Shown here in pieces: positions 24,400 to 35,000 of a stretch of 64,000 bases of DNA. The stretch is from Adiantum capillus-veneris (lineage: Eukaryota > Streptophyta > Polypodiopsida > Polypodiales > Pteridaceae). The notes below the pieces were generated by a model. That model searched no databases and had not been told where the DNA came from. It saw only the letters and a program-made list of their open reading frames with translations. The translations under genes and the position numbers were made by a program. The stretch spans positions 78,037,910 to 78,101,909 of the forward strand of contig CM043960.1 in the NCBI GenBank assembly GCA_014529385.2. The letters are read 5' to 3'. Numbering within the stretch: position 1 is the first letter of the stretch; each line of letters opens with the position of its first letter.

Positions 24400-25586
24400 T
24401 CCAGCCTTAGAAGATTGTTCTCAGCTTTCACCTTATTTATATAAGCCTTTGCTGTGGTTGCCTACAAAACTCCTTTTGTGTTACAACCCAATTGCCTAGC
24501 TAAAGTGGTCAATTGTGATGCCTTCATGCTTTCAATGGGTGTAGGATCCTTTGCCAAGATCTCTTGTATTTGGGCTCTTCTCATTTCATTGCGGTGGCTT
24601 GTGTCACTTGCGTCTTCAATGATAGTTTCATCTCTGTCACCTTTTGCAGGTGGTATTCTTCTTGTAAAGAGCACCTTAGCTGACCAAAAATCATTTTTCT
24701 GCTTTCAATACTCCATGATTTGTTTGTATTCACCTGTCATTTGTCACTATAGGTTGTCCATAACGATTAGAAGCAATTAAATCACGCACATCCCTTCTCT
24801 CATCGAGCTGAATCAAGTATGGTAGTAGCTCCTCCAAGAGCATATTGTCAACCATCTTCTCAGCATCAAATTGTGGTGGAAAAATTCAATTGTTTGCTGG
24901 TGAAATACATCCCTTGTAAGGAGAGTCATCAATAAGCACTGTTCTTTGTGGATCACATTCCAACCCCATGGCAATTTTGGCTAGAGGCTTGAACATTGCC
25001 TCAACGTTTGGATTGTCGGGTCTAAACAATTTTTGAGTTTGAGCGGTGTAGCAAACATCTTGCGACCAAATTGCAAAGAAAGGCAATGTATCCTCAGCTA
25101 AGTTGTTTAGTGCTGCAAGGATTTGATACACATTATTCCTAGTAGCTGTCGACCAAATTGCAACATTAAACCTCTATAAAATAGTCTTCAAGAATTGGAT
25201 GCAACCTGGCCTGAGTATAATATATCTTTTTGAATCCATTTGCACTGAGTTCTGGTGTGAGGATGGTTGAGGGGAACGTTTCAACAATAGACCATTTAAA
25301 TCCAATATAATTGTAAGAATGGATTTCTCAACATCTACACTACATGACGTAGTAGCAATTGGCAATAGCTCGTGAGTGGACTTTTCAGTCTCTTTTGATG
25401 TATGTTGCATTTTTGAAGCATCGATTTCTTGGTTCTCATTATTGGAAGCTTGCTCAAGTTGCACAACACTAGACTCTAGTATAGAAATATCATCCATCTT
25501 GGGCACTTTAGAAACCATAGAATCTATGGATTCTATAGTTGTTGACTGAACCATAGGAGCATTATCCATCCCAGTTTGTGAATCTA
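24400..25586 (-). pseudogene. FCP1-like HAD phosphatase pseudogene 2
   Basis: An exon starts at an acceptor-like ..TTTTCTTAG border at 25586/25587 (minus strand). A Ser/Gln-rich leader is followed by motif I SILTIILDLNGLLLKR, a YIILRPGC..FLKTIL block, RFNVAIWSTAT, and the late motif TVLIDDSPYKG. This is the plant FCP1/NIF-like HAD fold in the expected order. Motif I has Asn at the second Asp position, which I recall in some plant relatives. Stops: TAG at 25174-25176 inside IL-stop-RFN, and TGA at 24886-24888; a frame change near 24740 leads into QMTGEYK and a helical tail with an SAP-like LTTLARQLGCNTKG run (24462-24674). It is a paralogue of the copy at 17.2-18.0 kb. Confidence 0.75.
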
Positions 25587-26224
25587 AGAAAACACACACA
25601 CAAATGGTATCTCAAAACCACTAGAATTTTATTCACCATATTTATATGTAGAACTCCTAGTAAGAAATTTATTTAAGGTAAAGTCGTTGTTAGAATCCTT
25701 GCAACCATTTTCAGCATTCGTACACAAAACACCACTTGTTAAAATACAATCTACTAACTCAACATTTTCCATCCTACACTTTATTAAAGATGAGTACTTA
25801 AAGTGAAAACTAAAAGCCACAACTTGTTGAGGAAACATGGATACAAGGTCCACCAAATGTCCAACCTAGACTACAAGCAAACAATTAGAGATTTGGCTTA
25901 GATTTGGATTCAAAGGCCACCACTTATTCAAGTAAGATAACTCCACTTGTTTAAGACAGTAATGTTTGAAGCCCCACCACTTGTCCAACCTAGAATTGAT
26001 TAAATTTTGGTAAGATTTATCACAAATCTAGAGTAGAATCAAGATTCTATGGCCAAGGTAGTCAAATAAGTTAGACAACACACAAAGCATAAGAGCACTC
26101 TAGATTCTCGTTGAGCATAAACTAAACAATAATCAAATGTTATATTCACTTGAGATTTCATCCATGAAAAATGAAAATGATGCATGTACTTGAGATTTCC
26201 ATCCATGTACAATACTTTACAATG
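25587..26224. other. Intron or spacer with isolated satellite phrases
   Basis: Lies upstream of the FCP1-like exon on the minus strand. Reverse-orientation satellite phrases occur near 25855 (TCCACCAAATGTCCAACCTAG) and 25975 (CCACCACTTGTCCAACCTAG). A 75-codon minus frame at 25629-25856 has no recognisable motif. Confidence 0.4.
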
Positions 26225-26781
26225 TCAAGTAAAGTTATAGTCAGCAAACAACTCTTCTCCTGCTTCAACTTGACAAATAGTCTCAATGCATACATGGCCA
26301 TATTCTTCTGACTTGATGTGTGAAGAGGTGCATTTATGCCAAGGTGGAAAATTTGGATCAAATGTATAGCGTACGTTGGGACAGACATTTGTACTGTGAG
26401 AACTATTTATATAGCCCGACACGTTTCCTTCTTCTACACAACCAATAATGTATGATTGATCTTCCTCTTCTTCTATGTTTGGATCCTCTAGAAGAGAATA
26501 TTTATAAGCTCTTGGAAATATTTTGCATATCTTTTTCCAGTCTTGAAATCTATACTTATGCCCTCCATAGTTTAGAATAGTCAAACCACTTTCCAGGGTA
26601 GTATGCACAAATAGCCCATAACCAGCTCCTTGAATACATGAAAGTCGCACTTCAAAATCCACACCGTTAATATGGAAAATTACATCTTTGGGAATAGGAA
26701 AAGTTGGTGTCCCAAAAGGATCTTCATGCCAATCATAGTGTGAAATACATCTAGTTTTTATATCACTTAACTCCTTTGTGT
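26225..26781 (-). CDS. SET-domain protein, C-terminal exon
   Basis: SET proteins are lysine methyltransferases that use S-adenosylmethionine. The open exon begins after an acceptor (TTCTTCTTTTTGCAG, minus strand, border at 26781/26782) and runs without a stop to TGA at 26225-26227. Motifs: the N-terminal GAGYGLFV glycine pattern near 26625, a YGG turn, GYINSSHSTNVCPN in place of the usual R-F-I-N-H-S-C-x-P-N motif, and EELFADY near the end, equivalent to EL-x-x-DY. The NHS core reads NSSHS, so the AdoMet pocket Asn/His arrangement differs from classical enzymes and activity is uncertain. Upstream exons were not identified. This is the only host-like domain here with no internal stop. Confidence 0.75.
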
Positions 26782-26959
26782 CTGCAAAAAGAAGAAAATA
26801 TTATGCATAAAATAATGACAATATCAAAGAAAGATATCATTATTTTATAGTCCAATAGGTCCATTGTATGGAAGACTTAGAGTGCCTCTTACATGGTGCC
26901 TCCAAGGTTTCCAAAAAATAAAATCATTGAAAAAAAAGGCCACTGTGTCTCCAATCTAT
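26782..26959. other. Intron start and AT-rich spacer
   Basis: Follows the acceptor of the SET exon in the minus-strand sense. No donor was placed confidently and no other feature is seen. Confidence 0.4.
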
Positions 26960-28850
26960 TGTCCATTTGAAGCATAGGGAGAACCAAGGTCCTCCACTTG
27001 TCCAAGCTAGACATGGAGCATTGACACAAGATCCAACACTTATCCAAGAACCCTATAGTATATGTGGTAACATGGGATGCGTTGATGCAACAAAAGTAGT
27101 CTAGCCTCCTCATCCATCTCTTTTTTCTTGTAGCCTAGAGGGATTAGTTTCAAGGTCTATCACTAGTCAAAAACTACACATAGAACATTGATACAAGGTT
27201 CCACCACATGTGAAACCTATCATCTCTAGTAGCATGGATGGCTTGATATCAAGGTTCACCACGTGTCCTACCTATACTCTATTGTAGCATAGAGATTCTG
27301 GTTTGGTGGTACTACACTTGTCAAAACTTGGCTTGTTGTTGATATCTAGAGGTAATCAAGGGTCCTCCACTTGTCCAAGTTAGGCATATAAAACAATTGC
27401 AAGGTCCACCATGTGTATAACATATGATTGATTATAGCATGCATGGTCTTATTTCATGGGCAACCATCTTCTCTCCAACATATGTCCAACCTCGGCTCCA
27501 TTGAAGCATGGAGAGAAGCAAGGTCCACCACTTATCAAAGCTATTATTTTCTCAACCCATAATACATTGTACATGGGGGGGGGTTCTTGTTTCAAGGTCC
27601 ACCACTGGGCTAAGATTGGATCCATTGAAACATAAAGAGAAGCAAGATCTACCATTTGTCCAAGCTAGGTGCCATTGAAACATGAAAACCCCATAATATG
27701 TTGTATACGGGGGGTGTTTTTCAAGGTCTACCACTTTTCTAAGCTATGGTCCATTGGAACATGGAGAGAAGAAAAGCTCCACCACTTTTCTAAGCTAGGA
27801 TCCATTGAAACATGGAGAGAAGAAAGCTCCATTGTTTGTCTAAGCTAGGCTCCATTGGAACATGGAGAAAACAAGCTCCACCACTTGCCTATTATTGCAT
27901 AGAGATTCTGGTTTGAAGGTCCACCACTTGTCCAACCTTGCCTTCATGTATGGAGATAATCAAGAGTGCAATGTTTCTCTAAGCTAGGGACATAAAAGAG
28001 TTTCAAGGTCCACTACATATACGATATATGATGGGTTGTAGCATTGGAGGTTTCATTTTAAGGTTGACCACTTCTCCAGCTCCGCTTGTCCAACCTCAGG
28101 TCCATTGAAGCATGGAGAAGAAAGGTCTACCAACTCTCCAAAATAGGCAAGAAAATCTCTATAAAACCCATGAATTGTTAATATATTCTATGCTGTGGAG
28201 TTTTGTTTGAAGGTCCACTCCTTATCCAAGCTACAATCCATTGAAGCAATGAAATAAGTAAGATATATCTCTAGTCCAAGATAGGATCCATTGAAACATA
28301 GAGAGAATCAAGGTCCACCACTTGTCCAAGCTATGCATGGGTAATTGATATAAGGACCACTACGTTTTCACCTATACTATGCTTTGTCATGGATGGTTTC
28401 ATATCCCACCAATTTTCCAACCTATTTAGTAGGTTGTATTATGGGGGTTTGGTTTCAAGGTACTTCACTTGTCTAAGGTGGGTTCCATTGAACCATGGAG
28501 AGAAACAATGTCTACCACTTGTCCAAAATATGCTTCTTTAAAACATAAAAGCAAGGTCCACCACTTGTCCAAGCTAATGTTTCTCTCCATTGAAGCATGG
28601 AGAGAAACAAGGTCTACCACCTGTCCAAAATATGCTCCATTGAAACATAAAAGCAAGTTCCACCACTTGTCCAAGCTAATATAACAAATGGGTGTTGGTT
28701 ACAAGGTGTACCACACTTGTCTAAACTAGTCTCCATGAAAGGCCCACCACATGTCCAAGCTATATGAGCTTGGTTTGAACGTCTACCACACCTCTTGAAA
28801 TTAGGATCCATGTAAGGTCCACCTTTTGTCAAGCTATGTCTTTAGTGAGT
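26960..28850 (-). repeat. KWWT satellite, array 3 (reverse orientation)
   Basis: The same satellite as arrays 1 and 2 but as reverse complement: AAGGTCCACCACTTGTCC and CTCCATTGAAACATGGAG recur. Units are more diverged than in array 4 and spacing is irregular. A well-preserved pair of units occurs at 28470-28680. Together with array 2 it forms a large inverted repeat around the FCP1-like and SET remnants. Confidence 0.88.
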
Positions 28851-29419
28851 ACTAAAACTAAGTAAATTGCAGTACTTAAATACCTTTCCAAGCTCATTAA
28901 GATTTTGGTCTCTAAGGCCACCACCACATGTCTAATCTATGCTCTAATTGATTACTTATGCTAGTTCTCAAAGTCCAAACATAAGCTCCCTTCTAGCAAG
29001 GTTAGTTTAAATTTAGGCTCCAGCACCTGTCTAAGCTAGGTTCAATTTATGAAGCATCACCATTTAACCATGCTAGGATCTAATGTATCATATCAAGGGG
29101 GTATTGATAAAAGGTCCAAAACTTATTGAGTTCAAGCTCTTAAGTAATTAAGTCTTTGTGAGTATTAAATGTTATAGTTTTAGTCTAAAGATCCACCGTT
29201 CAAAAACTCAAGTAATTTACTATTTACATTCAAACCTTGAATGCTTGAGATAAAAAATACAAACTCGATCAATACTACATAAAGCAAAATCTAACATTAA
29301 GAGTATCAAATCAATAACAAGAAACACTAACATGCACAAGAAACTCAAAATATACGTGTCTCCATTTCCAAAAAGTCCTCCATTGACAGAGGATGTTGTT
29401 GTTCTTCTTCTTCTTCTCT
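28851..29419. other. Degenerate satellite edge and 3' flank
   Basis: Faint satellite phrases persist to about 29110 (GGTCCAAAACTTATTG). The remainder is AT-rich 3' flank of the broken gene to the right. Confidence 0.4.
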
Positions 29420-32009
29420 TCATGGAAAGCACTCCTCTGTAATAGGCATAGTGTCGTCTGATTGCGAAGTGGATTGTTGAAGTCCAGCCCATTTTTCTAT
29501 ATCTTCATGAGACTTAACAAAGTCTAGCAGCATGGTCTCCACGTTTTTTGCCTCCTCCACACTATCAACTAAGCATATAACTTCTTTTTTCTGTTGTATT
29601 CCTTCTTGTGCAACCAAGGAGCCATCACCAAAAACATCAACAAGCTTGCGGTCTTCAAAACAATATGTACGAATGTAGTGATTGACCAAAGCTCTTTTTT
29701 TGGCCTCCAAATATTGCAAATCTGACATATCGTTATCTGCTACTTGAAGAAGAGAACAATCAATTGGCATGGGATGTTTCTCTGATCTTCTTCTCAGGTC
29801 TTCAAATGCATTGCCTTGTCCCAAGAAGGCAATAACTGTTACGAATTGAATTGCTCCTTTGCAAGGAGCTGATGGAAAGTGATGCAATGCACCACAACAA
29901 TGGTAGCTCAGATTATCTCCCATGGCGTGAAAGGCACATTGCAATTTTGTGAAGTTAGTGAAATCCACAAATTCAAGAAAGACAAATCCAGGATCTGTTG
30001 ACCCTCCAGCAATAGCCAAGATCCCATCCAAAGCATTGTTAAATGTCTCCTCACTCCACTTCAAATTGTCTCCAACGTTTTTTGTCATATCTAAAACATA
30101 AGCCAATAGGCACTTTATTATTGAAGTGGCGCATCAAGTAGAGATTGCCTTCCATTTGTAGGCTCACCACATAGATTGACCATGGAAAATCTCTAGGCTC
30201 AATTTTCTCCTTTTGAAGGTGAATTGCCCATTGCATGTATGTTATTGCTCCATTCGGAAAAGCTATTTTCTTTGTTCCACGCGTCAAACTAGATCTAATC
30301 CATTCCTCGCATAGCATTAAAAGCGTTTTATAAACAACATCATTGATGTTATACATTTTGACCACCTCCTCCTAGTCTTTACGTGGTGAAGACTCATTCA
30401 AATTGTTGAAGCCTTCAAGAAGTGCATCTTGAATCAATTTGTCTTGCTTCAACTGCTTGATTCGATCATACATGTCAGTTGCATCACCATCCTTTGCACT
30501 CTTTGACAGTAAAATCTTCTCATGTCTAATCTCTTCTTGAATAGTCTTTACCTCTGATTCCTAAAGGCCACAAAGGTATCTAAATACAGTTGTTAAGGGT
30601 TTCTTATTCTCCTCTTCTAGCCTTTCAATGATTTCTATCCAGCAATCATGAATTAAATCAGAGTACGTGACCATGTGTGCCTGTTTAGCAATCCAACTTG
30701 CTGCTGCACTCATTATTGCCAATCGAAGAAAAGCCTAAAAAGAAATAGAGAAATAATTAAACTATTGAGCAAGATTTGTTAATTAAACACTATCAAAAAG
30801 ACAAAGAAAATAACTTACATCCCATCCGGCACGAGATGCATGTCCCTCTGCAATTCCACTTGCTGCCTTTGGTGGTCGTCCTGAGAAAATCCATTAACTC
30901 CGTAAATGTCTCAATATTTGGCTGTAAGGTTGCTCGACATGCAATGCCTGAGCCTCCTCATTTGAAATGGCAGATATAGCAGTTGCAACAAATGGAGGAT
31001 CATTCACAACAATGCGAGCCTTTCTAAATTTATACACGCTAATCAGTCTTTCAAATATCTCTTTGTTTTTTTGTTCATTGTGAAGCAAAAATTTTGCAGC
31101 ATAGATTGAATGCTGCCCATCAAGAATCCAATAATGATAATCTTTAATTTTTTGCTCTTCTACCTCTTCTACTGCCAAAGGAGTCCGTTTCTTTGACTTT
31201 GCATTTCGAACAGACATCAAATATGCACATGCTGCAGGCTTGGTCGTACTCCGTGAAAATCCAAATAACACACTTCAACGTGTTTTTTATCCATAATACG
31301 TGCATTATAGTGATCAGGAGCAAGCCAACAATTTTGAATATGGATATCAAATCAATTCCCTATATTGGAAAGGAAAATAGTTTATGTACTTATTCATTCC
31401 ACCTGTATCTTTTTCTTGTCCTTTCATGGCCTCAGCTTCTAAAACATCTGGATCCACAATTCTCATCTTTGACATTGAACCCTCTATTGATGAGGATGCC
31501 AAAGATGCCTTGTCTACATCCAAAATGGAACTAGTTTGCTTAGCTGCTACTTTGTGCACTTTTGCTTGCTTCTTTGTGGATGGTGGTCATGAAGCTTTCA
31601 CCTTTTTTCGTTGTAGTGTGGCAATGATGGAGCTTTGAAGTTGATCTGCTGTGATATTTGGATTTCATTCTACAAACTTCCATCCTCGAGAAAACATTGT
31701 CTCTTCTTTGTTTCTAGATATGCGCTCCAATGCATATGCTCCTGGAGATAGTTGAAATTATAGATTCATTGGAACTAGAATGTCAATGCATTCCACTTCC
31801 GGATGACTATCAACTACAGAGACAGATGCTTCCACAACTTGTCCAACATCTTCAAACAAGCTGTCATTCTCCTTTTTGGTAATAAATAGATGCACCTTAT
31901 GAAATTGTGCACCCTCTATACCGTGTATGTCCAAATACCATTTCCTAAGATCATTGCAAGTATAGTCAACTGAGACAGCAACCCTTGCAACCTGTTTTTT
32001 TGGAGCCAT
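29420..32009 (-). pseudogene. Broken multi-exon gene with a DGQH (ParB-like) motif
   Basis: A long minus-strand gene starts at ATG 32009 (MAPKKQ). It continues through a Ser-rich region to DYHYWILDGQHSIYAAK near 31120, the DGQH-R/S signature seen in ParB/sulfiredoxin-like and DGQHR proteins. An 84-bp intron with GTAAGT..TTTTTAG borders (30735-30818) keeps the frame. The next exon is helical (RLAIMSAAASWIAKQ, then MYDRIKQLKQDKL). The last part (30106-29420) ends at EECFP and contains VDVFGDGSLVAQEG followed by ICLVDS, which loosely resembles the glycine loop of DNA methylases. Damage: stops at 31758, 31665, 31587, 30894, 30561 and 30372, and frame changes near 31300 and 30110. The function is unknown; ParB-like plus methylase-like is inference from short motifs. 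Confidence 0.6.
30735..30818 (-). other. Intron in the DGQH gene
   Basis: Donor G-A-T/GTAAGT at 30819/30818 and acceptor TTCTTTTTAG/GC at 30735/30734. Joining keeps the reading frame (AGWD then AFLRLA). At 84 bp it is a normal short plant intron, showing this was once a spliced nuclear gene. Confidence 0.75.
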
Positions 32010-35000
32010 CTTTCTTGAAACAAAAAAAAACCAAATGTTATTTTAACATATAATTTTTTGTAATGGATTAAGTTTGTGTGAATACAAGGTCCACCACTTG
32101 TTCAAGCTAGATCTAAGCAAGTATACATAGTGATATTTTAAGCTAGTAAACTAAGGGAAGGGAGAAGTAAGGTCCACCACTTATCCAAGCTCAGCTCTAG
32201 ACAACATGGAGAGATTCGAGGTCTACTAATTGTCTAATATAGGCTAACTCTATTGAAACATAGAGAGAAACAAACGTCCACCACTTGTCCAATCTAGGGT
32301 CCATTGAAACATGGAGAGAAGGATGCTCCACCATTTGTCCAAAATAGGCTCCATTGAAACATGAAGAGAAGCAAGCTGCACCATGTCTCCGAGATGCTAA
32401 GCTCCATTGAAATACCTTAAACCCACGATATTTTGTATATGTAGGGTTTAAATTAAAGGTCCACCACTTGTCCAACCTATTATCCCTAGTAGCATGAGTG
32501 GTTTGGTCTCAAGATTCCTCACTTTTCCACTCTATGTAGTATATTAAAAACATCTAGGTGTTAAATTCCACCACTTGTCCAACCTATAAGGCTATATCTT
32601 AAATGGTATTATTTACCACCACTTGGAATCCACAAGATAGGTTTTACATAGGGGTCTGGTTCCAAGGTCCACCACTTGTCCAAGCTAACTCTATTGAAAC
32701 ATAGAGAGAATCAAATGTCCACCACTTGTCCAAGCTATGCTCCATTGAAACATGGAGAGAAGGATGCTCCACCATTTGCAAGCTACGTTCGATTGAAACA
32801 TGAAGAGAAGCAGGTTGCACCATGTCTGCAAGATGCTAGGATCCATTGAAATATCTTAAACCCATGATATTTCATACATGGGGGGTTTACATTAAAGGTC
32901 CACCACTTGTCCAACCTATTATCGCTAGTAGCATGAGTGGTTTGGTCTCAAGATTCACCACTTTTCCAATCTATGTCATTATATTAAGAAGATCTGGGTG
33001 TTAAGGTCCACCACTTGTCCAACCTATAAGGCTATATCTTAAAGGGTATTCTTTCTCACCACTTAGAATGACCATGATAGGTTTTACATGGGGCTTTGGT
33101 TCCAAGGTCCACCACTTGTCCAAGCTAACTCCATTGAAACATAGAGAGAAGCAAAGGTCCACCACTTCTCCAAGCTAAGTTCCATTGAAACATGGAGAGA
33201 AGGATGCTCCACCATTTATCCAAGATAGGCTCCATTGAAACATGAAGAGAAGCAAGTTGCACCATGTCTCCAAGATGCTAGGCTTCATTGAAATACCTTA
33301 AACCCACGATATTTTGTACATGGGGGGTTTACATTCAAGGTCCACCACTTGTCCAATCTATTATCGCTAGTAGCATGAGTGGTTTGGTCTCAAGGTTCAC
33401 CACTTTTTCACTCTATGTCATTACATTAAGAATATCTGGGTGTTAAGGTCCACAACTTGTCCAACCTTATAAGGCTATATCTTAAAGGGTATTCTTTCTC
33501 GCCACTTGAAGTGACCATGATAGGATATACATGGGGGTTTGGTTCCAAGATCCACCACTTGTCCAAGCTAACTCTATTGACACATAGAGAGAAGCAAAGG
33601 TCCACCACTTGTCCAAGCTAGGGTCCATTGAAACATGGAGAGAAGGATGCTCCACCATTTGTCCAAGATAGGATCCAGTGAAACATGAAGAGAAGCAAGT
33701 TGCACCATGTATCCAAGATGATAGGCTCCATTCAAATACCTTAAACCCACGATATTTCGTACATGGGGGATTTACTTTCAAGGTCCACCACTTGTCCAAC
33801 CTATTATCCTTAGTAGCATGAGTGGTTTGGTCTCAAGATTCACCACTTTTCCACTCTATGTCATTATATTAAGAAGATCTAGGTTTTAAGGTCGACCACT
33901 TGTCCAACCTATAAGGCTATATCTTAAAGGGTATTCTTTCTCGCCACTTGGAGTGACCATGATAGGTTTTACTTGGGGGTTTGGTTCCAAGGTCCACCAC
34001 TTGTCCAAGCTAAATCTATTGAAATATAGAGAGAAGCAAAGGTCCACCACTTGTCCAAGATAGGGTCCATTGAAACATGGAGAGAAGGATGCTCCACCAT
34101 TTTTCCAAGATAGGCTCCATTGAAACATGAAGAGAAGCAAGCTGCACCATGTCTCCAAGATGCTAGGATCCATTGCAATACCTTAAACCCACGATATTTC
34201 GTACATGGGGGGTTTACATTCATGGTCCACCACTTGTCCAAACTATTATCTCTAGTAGCATGAGTGGTTTGGTCTCAAGATTCACCACTTTTCCCCTCTA
34301 TGTCTTTACGTGAAGAAGATCTCGGTGTTAAGGTCCACCACTTGTCCAACCTATAAGGCTATATTTTAAACGTTATTCTTTCTCACCACTTGGAGTTACC
34401 ATGATAGGTTTTACATGGGGGTTTGATTCCAAGGTCCACCACTTGTCCAAGCTAACTCTATTGAAACATAGAGAGAAGCAAAGGTCCACCACTTGTCGAA
34501 GCTAGGCTCCATTGAAACATGGATAGAAGGATGCTCCACCATGTATGCAAGATAGGCTGCATTGAAACGTGAAGAGAAGCAAGATGCACCATGTCTCCAA
34601 GATGCTAGGCTCCATTGAAATACCTTAAACCCACGATATTTCGTACATGGCGGGTTTACATTCAAGGTCCACCACTTGTCCAACAAATTATCCTTAGTAG
34701 CATGAATGGTTTGGTCTCAAGATTCACCACTTTTCCACTCTATGTCATTATATAAAGAAGATCTGGGTTTTAAGGTCGACCACTTGTCCAACCTACAAGG
34801 CTATATTTTAAACGATATTCTTTCTCACCACTTGGAATGACCATGATATGTTTTACATGGGGGTTTGGTTCCAAGGTCCACCACTTGTCCAAGCTAGGCT
34901 CCATTGAAACATGGAGAGAAGGATAATCCACCATTTGTCGAAGATAGGCTTGATTGAAACATGAAGAGAAGCAAGCTGCACCATGTCTCCAAGATGCTAG

